The notes: generated from the sequence alone by a model not told the origin. 64,000 nt of DNA from Maribellus maritimus (GCF_022267315.1 NZ_JAIKLE010000011.1:62001-126000); one strand, 5' to 3'. Counted from the stretch's first letter, positions 53,113 to 63,136 are shown. Program-made: numbers and translations.

Positions 53113-55002
53113 ATGGTTAAAACATTAAGTTCATTATTCTTTTTATGTTTTTCGTTTATTGTGGTTTGGGGACAAAAAAGCGAAACCCTTCTTACCATTG
53201 ATACAACAAAGATAAGTCTTGATGAATTTGAACGTATTTATAAAAAAAACAACAGCAATTTACAAAACGATAATGATAAAAAGTCTCCCAAAGAGTATTT
53301 GGAGCTTTTTATCAATTTTAAATTAAAAGTTATTGAGGCACAAAGCCTGAAAATGGATACCAGTGCTTCCTTTATAAATGAGCTTTCCAGTTACAGGAAA
53401 GAACTTGCAGCACCCTATTTAACCGATATTAATTTTGAACAGGAATTGGACAGAAAAATGTATGACCGCATGTTGCAGGAAGTGAATGCGAGCCATATAC
53501 TTTTTATGTTAGACAAAAATGCCTCTCCTGAAAAAGAAAAAGAAGTATTACAAAAGGCACTAAAAGTACGACAGGAAATTCTTGACGGAAAAGATTTTAA
53601 TGAAGCTTCTGTTGAATATTCAGAAGATCCGTCGGCAAAAACAAATAAGGGAAATCTGGGGTATTTTTCTGCTTTTACAATGGTAGCACCTTTTGAAGAT
53701 GCCGCATATACCACTCCGGTTGGCCAGGTATCAAAACCTGTTCGTAGTTCTTTTGGTTATCACCTAATAAAAGTTCACGAAAAGAGAAAAAACAGGGGGG
53801 AAATAAAGGTTGCCCATATTATGAAAATGTTCCCTCGGTCGGGACTAACTGAATCGGTAAAAAAACATTTAAAATCTGAAATAGATTCCATTTATAATCT
53901 TCTTGAAAACGGAGCTCAATTTTCAGAGCTTGCGAAAAAGCTTTCCGACGATAAACGCTCCGGTCAACAAGAAGGCGAAATGCCATGGTTTTCGGCTGGA
54001 AGAATGCTCCCGGCTTTTTCAGATCCCGCTTTTGCAATACAGAATATTGGCGACTATACCAAACCGGTTGAAACTCCTTACGGGTTTCATATCATAAAAA
54101 AACTGGATGAAAAGCCAATTGGTTCATTTGAAGAACTTCAACCTGAAATTGAGGCACGTATAAAAAAAGATCCTCTTCGGAGCACCTCCAGTAAAAAAGC
54201 CTTTATCGAAAAGCTAAAAAAAGATTACGGGTATCAGGAAAATTTTGGCCCAATTGGCTCATTAAAAACAGGAACCAAACCGGAAAATACATCCATGGTT
54301 TTGTTTACCATCGATGACCGCGAGTTTACTTTTAAATCATTCTTCGATTATCTGGAAGAGAGGAATATTAAAAACAGCAAATATGGTGATTATCTGGAAG
54401 AATGGACCGAGTATGAAATTACCAAACTGGAAGATTCAAGACTGGAAGAAAAATACCCTGAATTCAGGTATTTAATGAAAGAATATCACGATGGTATTTT
54501 ACTTTTTAATATTTCGGAAAAAAAAATATGGAATTTTGCTGCAAAAGATACCACGGGACTAGAGAAATTTTACAGCGACAATCCCAAAAAATACTCTTGG
54601 GAGGAACGTTTTAAGGGCTATATTATCCAATGTAACGACCAGGCCACAAGGGAAGAAGCTGAAAAATATTTTGCTGCCGGAATGTCGGACGAAGAAATTT
54701 CCGATATGATAAGTGCAGAGGGGAAAAAAATTACAATAACCAAAGGTGCCTGGGAAAAAGGAAACAATCCGGTGGTAGATTATTACGTATGGAATGGCAT
54801 TGAACCAGAAGACTTTAGTACAGAAACAACTTTCATACGTGGAGACAAAATTCCACCCGAGCCTAAAAAACTTGATGAAGCCAGAGGGTTATATATTTCA
54901 GATTATCAGCATTATCTGGAAGAAGAGTGGATAAAGAGTCTAAAAAGGAAGTATAAAATAAAAGTAAACAAAAAACTATTGAAAAAAATACAAGGTGTTT
55001 GA
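53113..55002 (+). CDS. Parvulin-type peptidyl-prolyl isomerase, exported, two PpiC domains
   Basis: A 629-residue periplasmic protein (signal ..FIVVWGQ). A SurA-like helical N-terminal part (30-130) is followed by two parvulin domains: E-V-N-A-S-H-I-L-F-M..G-Y-H-L-I-K-V (about 133-225) and E-I-K-V-A-H-I-M-K-M..G-F-H-I-I-K-K (about 230-335). A long C-terminal region follows that repeats the helical type. It is a folding catalyst for outer-membrane proteins. Its stop overlaps the GTG start of the next gene, and three such proteins follow one another here, which implies a chaperone relay at the outer membrane. Confidence 0.85.
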   Translation: MVKTLSSLFFLCFSFIVVWGQKSETLLTIDTTKISLDEFERIYKKNNSNLQNDNDKKSPKEYLELFINFKLKVIEAQSLKMDTSASFINELSSYRKELAAPYLTDINFEQELDRKMYDRMLQEVNASHILFMLDKNASPEKEKEVLQKALKVRQEILDGKDFNEASVEYSEDPSAKTNKGNLGYFSAFTMVAPFEDAAYTTPVGQVSKPVRSSFGYHLIKVHEKRKNRGEIKVAHIMKMFPRSGLTESVKKHLKSEIDSIYNLLENGAQFSELAKKLSDDKRSGQQEGEMPWFSAGRMLPAFSDPAFAIQNIGDYTKPVETPYGFHIIKKLDEKPIGSFEELQPEIEARIKKDPLRSTSSKKAFIEKLKKDYGYQENFGPIGSLKTGTKPENTSMVLFTIDDREFTFKSFFDYLEERNIKNSKYGDYLEEWTEYEITKLEDSRLEEKYPEFRYLMKEYHDGILLFNISEKKIWNFAAKDTTGLEKFYSDNPKKYSWEERFKGYIIQCNDQATREEAEKYFAAGMSDEEISDMISAEGKKITITKGAWEKGNNPVVDYYVWNGIEPEDFSTETTFIRGDKIPPEPKKLDEARGLYISDYQHYLEEEWIKSLKRKYKIKVNKKLLKKIQGV

Positions 55003-55861
55003 TTTTATTAAAAAATATGGGCTTGTAATACTTGTCGGCTTATTCATTTTCAGTTGTAATGAGAAGGCTGACAAAGGGAAAAAAGTCATTGCCGAAGTAG
55101 GTGATAAAAAACTTTATCAAAGTGATATCGCGTCAGTTGTTCCCGGCGGGATTGAAAAAGAGGATAGTACTGTGATTGCTGACGATTATGTCCGAAAATG
55201 GGTAAAAAAAGAACTGTTGATTCAAAAAGCAGAAGAAAACCTGAGCCAGGAACAAAAGAATCTGAACCGCGAAATTGAAGATTACCGAAACTCACTGATA
55301 ATATACAAATACAAAAATGAGTTGATAAAACAGCGGATGGACACCCTGGTTACTGATATGCAGATTGAGGAATACTACCAAAACCATCAGGAAAATTTCA
55401 ATCTCAGCCAAAATATTGTAAAAGCTATTTTTATCAAAGTTCCTGCAGAGTTTGCAAATCCGGATCAAATAAAACTACTCTGCAGCAATACTGCGGTTGA
55501 AGGATTGAATGAACTTAGAGAATACTGTTTGCAGTATGCCAAGGGGTTTGATATTTTTACAGATAACTGGGTTGATTTTGAAGCAGTATTGAAGAATATC
55601 CCTCATGATATTGCTGAACCAGGAGAATTTCTAAAACGAAACACCTTATTTGAATTGACAGATGCGGATTATTATTATCTTGTCAGCATTCTGGATTATA
55701 AACTGAGAAATGAAATAGCACCTGTTGATTTTGTATATGAAAATATAAGAAACCTGATTTTGAACCGCAGAAAGATTGATTTTCTGAAACAAATGGAAGA
55801 AAACGTGTATACAGAAGGAATACGTAATAATAAATTTAAAATATATAAGGAAAACAGATGA
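54995..55861 (+). CDS. SurA-like chaperone lipoprotein without parvulin domain
   Basis: A 288-residue lipoprotein (F-S-C21, then NEKADKGKK) that starts at GTG and overlaps the preceding stop by 8 bases. The sequence has the SurA-N type pattern (V-I-A-E-V-G-D-K-K-L-Y-Q-S-D-I, W-V-K-K-E-L-L-I-Q-K-A) and a helical C-terminus, but the G-Y-H-I-I parvulin motif is absent. It may be a chaperone-only partner of the flanking isomerases, anchored to a membrane. The next gene starts in an ATGA overlap. Confidence 0.75.
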   Translation: MFDFIKKYGLVILVGLFIFSCNEKADKGKKVIAEVGDKKLYQSDIASVVPGGIEKEDSTVIADDYVRKWVKKELLIQKAEENLSQEQKNLNREIEDYRNSLIIYKYKNELIKQRMDTLVTDMQIEEYYQNHQENFNLSQNIVKAIFIKVPAEFANPDQIKLLCSNTAVEGLNELREYCLQYAKGFDIFTDNWVDFEAVLKNIPHDIAEPGEFLKRNTLFELTDADYYYLVSILDYKLRNEIAPVDFVYENIRNLILNRRKIDFLKQMEENVYTEGIRNNKFKIYKENR

Positions 55862-57216
55862 AACTAAAGAATATGACAAAATTTTGGATTGTCCTGATGA
55901 TCATGGGGGTAACAACCTCAGCATTAGCACAGGATAAAATAGTTGACCAAATAGTTGCAATCGTTGGTGGAAATATAATTTTGAAGTCAGACGTCGAATA
56001 TATGACCATCCAGCAACAAGCTTCCGGTATAACATCAGAAGGAGACATGAAATGTGAAATTTTAGAAAATCTGCTCATCGATAAATTATTGGTTGCAGAG
56101 GCTGAACTCGATACTTTGATTGAAGTAACCCCCAGTCAGGTGAACCAGCAAATGGATGCGCAAATCCAGATGTATATCTCACGTATAGGTTCGGAAAAAG
56201 CAGTGGAGGAGCATTTTCAAAAACCCATTGCAATCATCAAGTCTGATATGCAGGAAGGAATCCGTAATCAGTTATTGAGTTCACAGATGCAAAACAAAAT
56301 TGTTCAGGATGTAACTGTTACACCCTCCGAAGTAAGATATAATTACAGAAATTTGAAACAGGATGAAATTCCATCCATTCCAACAAAATATGAATATGCT
56401 CAAATTACCTTAAAACCTCAGATTTCAGTTGAAGAAGAGAACCGGGTAAAAGCACAGCTTAGGGATTATAAAAGAAGAATTGAGGAAGGAACCAGTTTCA
56501 CGATGCTGGCAGCAATGTACTCTGAAGAACCCGGAGCCAGCAGAAGCGGTGGGGAAATCCCCTATTACGGACGTGGTGAACTTGATCCTTCATATGCAGC
56601 GGCTGCATTTAATTTAAAACAAGACAGGGTTTCAAACGTCGTGGAAAGTGAGTTTGGATACCACATTATCCAGCTTATCGATAAGCGTGGAGAAAAAGTA
56701 AAAACACGGCATATTCTAATGAAACCAAAACCGTCGGTTGAAGCTAAGGAACTAGCTTATGAAAGATTAGACAGTTTGGCAAATATTCTCAGAAGAGGAG
56801 AAATTCCTTTTGATGAAGCCGCAATGATGTTTTCCAACGATAAAAATACCCGCAACAGCGGAGGGGTAGCCATAAACCCAAATACAATGTCATCGAAATT
56901 TTCGGTTGAAGAATTAGATAGTGACGTAAGTAAGTTGTTAACAACCATGAATATTAATGAAATTTCAAAACCTTTTGAAACAATAGATCCGGACACTCAA
57001 CAACCTATCTATAAAATAATCAAATTACTGGATAAAGTTGAAGAACACAAAGCAAATATTCAGGACGACTACAAACAACTGGCCGACATGTATTTAGCAA
57101 AAAAGAAAGAAGGGGTTCTTCAGGAATGGATCTCCGAACGTCAGTCGGAAACTTATATCCGGATTGACGATACTTATGCCAACTGTAATTTTAAATTCAA
57201 TAACTGGATAAAATAA
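55858..57216 (+). CDS. SurA-type periplasmic peptidyl-prolyl isomerase
   Basis: A 452-residue exported protein with the SurA layout. After the signal peptide come D-Q-I-V-A-I-V-G-G-N-I-I-L-K-S-D-V-E (the diagnostic start of SurA), an N-terminal helical domain to about 165, PpiC domain 1 (S-G-G-E-I-P-Y-Y-G-R-G-E-L and F-G-Y-H-I-I-Q-L at about 220-285), and a second, more degenerate domain (K-T-R-H-I-L-M-K-P to about 385). It assists folding of beta-barrel proteins on their way to the outer membrane. It is translationally coupled to the lipoprotein before it. Confidence 0.9.
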   Translation: MKLKNMTKFWIVLMIMGVTTSALAQDKIVDQIVAIVGGNIILKSDVEYMTIQQQASGITSEGDMKCEILENLLIDKLLVAEAELDTLIEVTPSQVNQQMDAQIQMYISRIGSEKAVEEHFQKPIAIIKSDMQEGIRNQLLSSQMQNKIVQDVTVTPSEVRYNYRNLKQDEIPSIPTKYEYAQITLKPQISVEEENRVKAQLRDYKRRIEEGTSFTMLAAMYSEEPGASRSGGEIPYYGRGELDPSYAAAAFNLKQDRVSNVVESEFGYHIIQLIDKRGEKVKTRHILMKPKPSVEAKELAYERLDSLANILRRGEIPFDEAAMMFSNDKNTRNSGGVAINPNTMSSKFSVEELDSDVSKLLTTMNINEISKPFETIDPDTQQPIYKIIKLLDKVEEHKANIQDDYKQLADMYLAKKKEGVLQEWISERQSETYIRIDDTYANCNFKFNNWIK

Positions 57217-57256
57217 TTTATAAAAAGCCGCAAAACAATCTGAAAAAAGAAAACGG

Positions 57257-58219
57257 ATGGATTTTAAAAACGATGTTCAAGCATTGGATGCACTCCAGAA
57301 AAAATTTGAAGAACTTAAAACAGAAATATCACGTGTTATATATGGTCAGGATGAAGTAGTAACCCAGGTTTTAGTTACTCTTTTTAGCCGCGGGCATGTA
57401 TTGCTGATTGGTGTTCCGGGACTGGCAAAAACACTGCTTGTGACCAGTATTGCAAAAATTCTTGGACTAAAATATAACCGCATCCAGTTTACTCCCGATT
57501 TAATGCCATCTGACATTATCGGAACTGAAATTCTTGACAAGGAACGCCAGTTTAAATTTATTCAGGGGCCGCTTTTTGCCAATATTATTTTGGCTGACGA
57601 AATAAACCGGACTCCTCCCAAAACACAGTCGGCTCTTTTGGAAGCTATGCAGGAAAGGGCAGTTACTGCCGCTGGGCAAAGATTTGAACTGGAAAAACCC
57701 TTCTTCGTTTTGGCTACTCAAAACCCGATTGAGCAGGAAGGAACATACCCACTTCCGGAAGCTCAACTCGACAGGTTTATGTTTTCTGTGTGGCTTGATT
57801 ATCCCAAATTTGATGATGAAATTACAATCGTAAAAAATACTACTTCAAATTTGAATGTCGAATTAAAACCGGTGATCTCAGGTAACGAAATAATTTATTT
57901 CCAGGAATTGATACGTAAAGTTCCGATTAACGACAACGTCTTAAAATACGCTGTCAACCTGGCTGCCAAAACAAGACCAGGAAATGATTTGTCGGCCACT
58001 GTTTCAAACCAATATTTGAAATGGGGGGCTGGCCCCCGTGCTTCGCAATATTTGGTGCTTGGCGCAAAAACAAATGCGGCTTTACATGGAAAATATTCCC
58101 CCGATATTGAAGATGTAAAAGCTGTTGCACCTTCAATTTTGCGGCATAGGATTATTAAAAATTACAAAGCTGAAGCTGAAAACATTTCCGTTGAGGAAAT
58201 CATTTCGAAATTGTTTTAA
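57257..58219 (+). CDS. MoxR-family AAA+ ATPase
   Basis: A 320-residue cytoplasmic ATPase. Walker A is G-V-P-G-L-A-K-T, Walker B is I-L-A-D-E-I-N-R-T, with sensor A-T-Q-N-P-I-E-Q-E-G-T-Y-P-L-P-E-A-Q-L-D-R-F typical of MoxR/AAA_3. These proteins act as chaperones for metal-cofactor or envelope protein assembly, commonly with a DUF58 and VWA-domain protein. Here neither partner follows; instead an OstA-like gene comes 25 bases later. It therefore probably belongs to an envelope-biogenesis unit. Length and motifs are standard. Confidence 0.92.
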   Translation: MDFKNDVQALDALQKKFEELKTEISRVIYGQDEVVTQVLVTLFSRGHVLLIGVPGLAKTLLVTSIAKILGLKYNRIQFTPDLMPSDIIGTEILDKERQFKFIQGPLFANIILADEINRTPPKTQSALLEAMQERAVTAAGQRFELEKPFFVLATQNPIEQEGTYPLPEAQLDRFMFSVWLDYPKFDDEITIVKNTTSNLNVELKPVISGNEIIYFQELIRKVPINDNVLKYAVNLAAKTRPGNDLSATVSNQYLKWGAGPRASQYLVLGAKTNAALHGKYSPDIEDVKAVAPSILRHRIIKNYKAEAENISVEEIISKLF

Positions 58220-58244
58220 TGTATCTGCAAACTTTAGCATTGAA

Positions 58245-59816
58245 TTGAAATACACTATTTTAAAATATAAACTGATTGCTTTTTTTTTACTCTTGATTTT
58301 TACTGCAAATGCACAGGAAAAGAAAGAAATCCAGATTTTAAATACTGAATATGGAGAATCAGTTGAAAACAATAAGAATGCACAGCGTTTGGTCGGAAAC
58401 GTAAAAATTCAACACAAAGATATTTTTATGTGGTGCGATACTGCCTATACTTATTCCGGGACAAACCGGGTTGATGCATTTGGCCATGTTCACATTAATC
58501 AGGGCGACACTTTACACCTCTATGCCAGGAAAATATTTTACGACGGCGACATCAGTTTTGCTCAAGCGGTTGATTCGGTAAAATTTGTGAACAAAACAAC
58601 AACTTTATATTCCGATACGCTTGATTATGATTTGGAAACCAACATTGGCTATTACGACGATTACGGAAAAATTATTGACAGCACAAATGTTTTAACCAGT
58701 CTGATAGGAAAATATTTTGTTGACGAAGATATTGTTCATTTTTATAAGGATGTAGAAGGATACAGCGACGATTATACGCTGGCCGGCGATACCTTGTATT
58801 ATAATACAGTTAACGGCCGAATTACCATAGTAGGGCCGACAACTATTCGTGATTCGGCAAATACCTTATATGCAGAAGGGGGCTGGTATGATACAAATAC
58901 AGGCGAAGCAGAACTGCAGAAGAATCCGATAGTCTCGAATCAGAAACAGATGTTAAAAGCAGATTACATTGAATACAACGACGAAAATGGTGATGGGAAG
59001 GCAAAAGGAACTGTTCAAATTGAAGATTTTGAAAACCAAATTATTGTGACAGGTTTAAAAGCGGATTACAACGAAACAATTGAAATTGCAACCGTTACCG
59101 ACTCGGCAGTTTTTATGATGTATTCCGACAATGATACTTTATTTATGCATGCCGATACATTAAGAACAATTCCGGATACAATTGAAGGAGAAAAAATTGT
59201 CAAGGCATTTTACGGTGTTCGTTTTTACAGAACAGATATACAGGGAATTTGTGACTCTCTTGTTTATTACAGCAGAGACTCACTGGTACAAATGCACAAC
59301 AATCCGGTAATCTGGTCAGAAATTCATCAGTTAAGTGCAGACATGATTGAAATGCAACAAAAGCAGGATGCACCCGATGAATTGCATCTTACAAATAACA
59401 GTTTTATTATCTCAAAGCAGGATTCCAATCGGTTTGATCAGATCAAAGGTAAAAATATGACGGGTTTTGTTATTAACAAAGAACTGAATAACATTATTGT
59501 GGATGGGAATGGGCAAACCCTCTACTATGCAAGAGAAAAGGAAGAAGAAATAATTGGATTAAACCGGGCAGAAAGCAGTAATATTGCGATTAAGTTCAGA
59601 GAAGGGGAGATTTTTAAAATAATTTTCCTTAAACAACCAGAGGGCCAATTAAAACCTACGGATCAACTGAGTGAAGAAGAAAGACGTCTGAGCGGATTTG
59701 ACTGGAAAATAAATTTGCGTCCACTTAACCGGTACGATATTTTCCAACGTGAGATTCCCAAAAATGAAGAGGAGACAAAAAACCTTGCTGAAGAAGAAAG
59801 TCAAAGCCCTAACTGA
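58245..59816 (+). CDS. OstA/LptA-like lipopolysaccharide-transport protein
   Basis: A 523-residue exported protein. The frame is open far upstream into the MoxR gene, but only the TTG at 58245 gives a normal signal peptide (MKYTILKYKLIAFFLLLIFT..ANAQ), 25 bases after the MoxR stop, so I take that start. Repeated beta-strand pairs such as L-V-G-N-V-K-I-Q-H-K-D-I-F-M-W-C-D-T-A and E-A-E-L-Q-K-N-P..M-L-K-A-D-Y-I-E-Y are the OstA/OrgA beta-jellyroll type. It should form part of the periplasmic bridge or receiver for LPS. Its stop overlaps the convergent flavoprotein gene by 16 bases. Confidence 0.8.
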   Translation: MKYTILKYKLIAFFLLLIFTANAQEKKEIQILNTEYGESVENNKNAQRLVGNVKIQHKDIFMWCDTAYTYSGTNRVDAFGHVHINQGDTLHLYARKIFYDGDISFAQAVDSVKFVNKTTTLYSDTLDYDLETNIGYYDDYGKIIDSTNVLTSLIGKYFVDEDIVHFYKDVEGYSDDYTLAGDTLYYNTVNGRITIVGPTTIRDSANTLYAEGGWYDTNTGEAELQKNPIVSNQKQMLKADYIEYNDENGDGKAKGTVQIEDFENQIIVTGLKADYNETIEIATVTDSAVFMMYSDNDTLFMHADTLRTIPDTIEGEKIVKAFYGVRFYRTDIQGICDSLVYYSRDSLVQMHNNPVIWSEIHQLSADMIEMQQKQDAPDELHLTNNSFIISKQDSNRFDQIKGKNMTGFVINKELNNIIVDGNGQTLYYAREKEEEIIGLNRAESSNIAIKFREGEIFKIIFLKQPEGQLKPTDQLSEEERRLSGFDWKINLRPLNRYDIFQREIPKNEEETKNLAEEESQSPN

Positions 59817-61489
59817 CCTCCGGGATTCATAATATTATTCGGGTCAAAATGTTTTTTTAAAGCACGTAAAACATTCATTTGGTTTTTGCCAAGATGCTTT
59901 TCCATTAAAAATCCGGTCATCTTCCCCACACCATGATGATGTGACAAAGTTCCGCCACTTTTTACAATGGTTTTGATAATTCCTTTTTGAAAATCGTTAT
60001 ATGCCTTTAAATCATTTTCCTTCAAAATAAAAATAAAATACAGGTTGGTTCCCTGCGGATAAAAGTGTGATGCATGTGACAAACAGATTGTTTTTGGCCG
60101 CGCTTTGATAAATTGCCTCACTTTTTGGTGCACATCAAACAAGTTATCCCATTTCACACTGGTTTCCAGCGTATCAATCAGAATACCATAATCCATTAAA
60201 TCTTCTTTCAAGTATGGATCTTTATAACGCCCGGGCTCCCATTTTTTTGCCGGAAATGAAGTCAGGTACATTCCACCGCTTTTGCGTGCGATTTTTTTAA
60301 CCTGTCGTTTTACATTTTTTGTAAAACTTCGGGAGCCATCAGAAGTGGCAATAAACAGACATCTTTCTTTGGCTTTAAACCCTCGAAACGACATCAGTTT
60401 GTCGAAAACGGTTCCCTCAATTCCATACAATTTCAACCCGTGATGTGTCTCTTCAGCGTCGGAAATTCGAAAAACAGCCGGCATTCCAAATTCACCCTGA
60501 CTAATTTCACGACTGGCCTCCACAGCCGATTTCCAATTTTTAAAAATAAAACCAAAATATTTTCGGTTTTCAGGCATGTATCTAAGAATTTTCCAGGTAA
60601 CTTCAACCACTACTCCAAAAATTCCTTCGCTTCCTTTTATCAAATCTAAAATTTTAGGTCCGGTTGCAGTAGCCGGAAAATCAAGTGTTTTTATTGTTCC
60701 TGCAGGCGTAACCATTTCAATGGCTAAAACCAAATCAGCAGCATCTCCATAATACGATGATTGCTGACCGCTGCCCAGGGTGACGATCCAACCACCTACA
60801 CTCGAATATTCAAAAGACTGAGGAAAGTGCCCACAGGTAAAATTATTTTTTGTTTGAAATTTCTCTTTTGAGTTGTTAAGTGCATTTTCAAGTTGTGGCC
60901 CCAAAATTCCGGCTTCAACCCGAACCGTTTGGTTGGTTTCATTCAGTTCAATAATTTTGTTCATGTGTGTAGACAAAACCAAAGTTACCCCTCCAATCGC
61001 GGGATACAAACCAAAATTTACGGACGAACCACCGCCATAAACAATTATCGGAATTTTCTCATTATTACAATATTTAATAATTTTCTCAACCTCACTTTTA
61101 TCTCGCGGATGGACAACCAAATCACAAATCTTCTCCACTATTTTTCGGCGCAGTTTCATGTGCTCTACCAATGTTTGCCCGGTTGAATATTTTAATCTTT
61201 CATATTCATCTGCCGAAACATTCGCTTTTCCGGAAATATTTTGAAAAATACCGACCTGTTCAGCTGAAAGTTGTAATGGAATTTTAAAATCAACAATTTC
61301 ATCTCCCGTGCTTTCCTTTTTTGTAAAATCAATATCTGATAACCCAAAGGTATTTTTCAACTCTTCAACCAGCCTTTTGTTGGGATGTTTAAATCCTTCC
61401 GGGTCGCCGTATTTAAAGATCGAACGAAACGAATTTGCCTTAGGAGCAGTATTTCTCCATTTGGGTTGAAATGTATTTTTATTTGTCAT
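59801..61489 (-). CDS. Alkyldihydroxyacetonephosphate-synthase-like FAD-linked oxidase
   Basis: A 562-residue VAO-family flavoprotein. The FAD-binding part has V-V-H-P-R-D-K-S-E-V, I-V-Y-G-G-G-S-S-V-N-F-G, and F-P-Q-S-F-E-Y-S-S-V-G-G-W. The C-terminal part has the G-R-Y-K-D-P-Y-L segment and S-H-H-H-G-V-G-K, the histidine cluster typical of alkylglycerone-phosphate synthases. In eukaryotes this enzyme makes the ether bond of ether lipids; bacterial members are mostly uncharacterised. It is encoded directly after glpD (3-base gap), whose product is DHAP, the backbone of the AGPS substrate. No obvious acyl-DHAP-forming gene is present in the window. Confidence 0.8.
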   Translation of the reverse strand: MTNKNTFQPKWRNTAPKANSFRSIFKYGDPEGFKHPNKRLVEELKNTFGLSDIDFTKKESTGDEIVDFKIPLQLSAEQVGIFQNISGKANVSADEYERLKYSTGQTLVEHMKLRRKIVEKICDLVVHPRDKSEVEKIIKYCNNEKIPIIVYGGGSSVNFGLYPAIGGVTLVLSTHMNKIIELNETNQTVRVEAGILGPQLENALNNSKEKFQTKNNFTCGHFPQSFEYSSVGGWIVTLGSGQQSSYYGDAADLVLAIEMVTPAGTIKTLDFPATATGPKILDLIKGSEGIFGVVVEVTWKILRYMPENRKYFGFIFKNWKSAVEASREISQGEFGMPAVFRISDAEETHHGLKLYGIEGTVFDKLMSFRGFKAKERCLFIATSDGSRSFTKNVKRQVKKIARKSGGMYLTSFPAKKWEPGRYKDPYLKEDLMDYGILIDTLETSVKWDNLFDVHQKVRQFIKARPKTICLSHASHFYPQGTNLYFIFILKENDLKAYNDFQKGIIKTIVKSGGTLSHHHGVGKMTGFLMEKHLGKNQMNVLRALKKHFDPNNIMNPGGQLGL

Positions 61490-61492
61490 TTT

Positions 61493-63136
61493 TTAATTTT
61501 CAGGAATTTTAAAAATCTCTTCAACTTCCTTTAATTCGGTTTCTTTTCTTTTTTCATCCCAGTTCAACAACGTAGCAGCAATATTTAGAACTTTCGCCAG
61601 TGTTTCTTCTCCCGGATGACCAAGCGTTCCGATTCCGGTTCTTCTGAATAAAATATCACTCAATTTTATTGACATCTCATTTTGAATGGCGTAAACAACC
61701 TGAGCTTCAATTTCGCCATCAGCATTTAACCTTGCGGAAAGTCCTTTTTCTTTCGCCAAAAGCAAGAGGGAATCAATCTCGGTTCCATACATCTTGCAGA
61801 GAAAATCAATTTGTTCTCCTTCAAATTCAGGATTCTCTTCTGTTTTCTCATCAGCAAAACGTTGAAAATTTTCAATATCACTTCCTCTTAAAAATTTTGA
61901 AGTTGAAATTGACACAATAGGTTTCTTTCCTTCCTTTTTAAAAAGATAGTTAACTACATTTTCCGCCAGGCTGCGGCTCGTGGTATATTTTCCCCCTTCA
62001 ACGGTAATAACACCGGGGATTCCGTCTTTTTCGTGATCAACAATTTCATATTTCCGCGATGATTCGTATACATCTTTTGTTTGATCTTCTACAAGCGGTC
62101 GTAACCCCCCGTATACAAACTGAACATCGGAATATTGTAATTTTTCTTTCTCTCCAAACACTTGATTTACCTCTTCAAGAAAATCGTTGACGGTACTTTT
62201 TGCTACTTTATATTCATCGGGTTTTCCAATAAATTCCTTGTCGGTTGTACCTATTAATGTGCGATTTCGCCAGGGAACAATAAAACAATGACGCCCGTTA
62301 CGGGTAGTTGCAGTTACGATATAATTGTTCACCAGTTTTTTGGTTATAAAATGAATTCCCTCGGAACGACGCAACACTTTTATTGAGTCCTTTTGTAAAG
62401 CTTTATTTACAATAACATCTGCCCACGGCCCGGAACAGTTGATCACATACCTTCCTAAAACATTATATTCATTGTTTGCAACTTTGTCGAAAACTTTACA
62501 TCCATAAACCTTTTTTTTATGTGACTTCTTTTCGAACAGGAAATCTTTCACTTCCGCATAATTTAGCACTTTTGCTCCTGCTTCAACCGCCGATTTAATA
62601 AATGCAAGTGTTAATCTTTCCGGGCTAAAGCTGATACAGTCGTAATATATTTGTGAGTATGATAATCCATCAGAGATTAAACCGGGTTCCAGATTCAAAG
62701 CATTGTTTCTCGATATTGTTTTGTGCTTTGGCATTCTTTTACTTTTATCGCGCAACCAATTTTTATCAAACGAAAGTAAATCGTACAGGATCATTGCTGC
62801 TTTCAGCATCCATCCCGGAGTTTTGCCATTTTTATACCCCGTTAAAAGATAGGGTGCAGGATGTACAAAATTTGGTGCAATATTGGTTAAAATCCTTCTC
62901 TCACGAAGTGATTCCCGAACCAGCTTCAATTCCATTTTTGCCAGATAACGTAGTCCGCCGTGGATCATTTTGGAAGTCGCCGCTGATGTTGCTCCACCAA
63001 AATCATCTTTCTCAAATAATGCCACCGAAAAACCCCTGGTTACAGCTTCATAGGCAATTGCGGCGCCCGTGATTCCGCCTCCAATAATCAAAACATCAAA
63101 ATGATTGTCTTTTATAAAACTTGTTGTTCTTTTCAC
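61493..63136 (-). CDS. glpD: FAD-dependent glycerol-3-phosphate dehydrogenase
   Basis: A 547-residue flavoprotein: N-terminal FAD-binding D-V-L-I-I-G-G-G-I-T-G-A-A-I-A-Y-E-A, then A-T-S-A-A-T-S-K-M-I-H-G-G-L-R-Y-L, the GlpD signature. The substrate part has I-V-P-W-R-N-R-T-L-I-G-T-T-D and V-E-G-G-K-Y-T-T-S-R, and a C-terminal helical domain follows (450-547). It oxidises sn-glycerol-3-phosphate to DHAP and passes electrons to quinone at the membrane. It is paired with the AGPS-like gene. No glpF or glpK is adjacent. Confidence 0.92.
   Translation of the reverse strand: MKRTTSFIKDNHFDVLIIGGGITGAAIAYEAVTRGFSVALFEKDDFGGATSAATSKMIHGGLRYLAKMELKLVRESLRERRILTNIAPNFVHPAPYLLTGYKNGKTPGWMLKAAMILYDLLSFDKNWLRDKSKRMPKHKTISRNNALNLEPGLISDGLSYSQIYYDCISFSPERLTLAFIKSAVEAGAKVLNYAEVKDFLFEKKSHKKKVYGCKVFDKVANNEYNVLGRYVINCSGPWADVIVNKALQKDSIKVLRRSEGIHFITKKLVNNYIVTATTRNGRHCFIVPWRNRTLIGTTDKEFIGKPDEYKVAKSTVNDFLEEVNQVFGEKEKLQYSDVQFVYGGLRPLVEDQTKDVYESSRKYEIVDHEKDGIPGVITVEGGKYTTSRSLAENVVNYLFKKEGKKPIVSISTSKFLRGSDIENFQRFADEKTEENPEFEGEQIDFLCKMYGTEIDSLLLLAKEKGLSARLNADGEIEAQVVYAIQNEMSIKLSDILFRRTGIGTLGHPGEETLAKVLNIAATLLNWDEKRKETELKEVEEIFKIPEN

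Noticed and set aside
58125-58244. Upstream extension of the OstA-like reading frame
   Set aside because: It lies inside the MoxR gene in another frame and gives no signal peptide; the TTG at 58245 yields a normal one.
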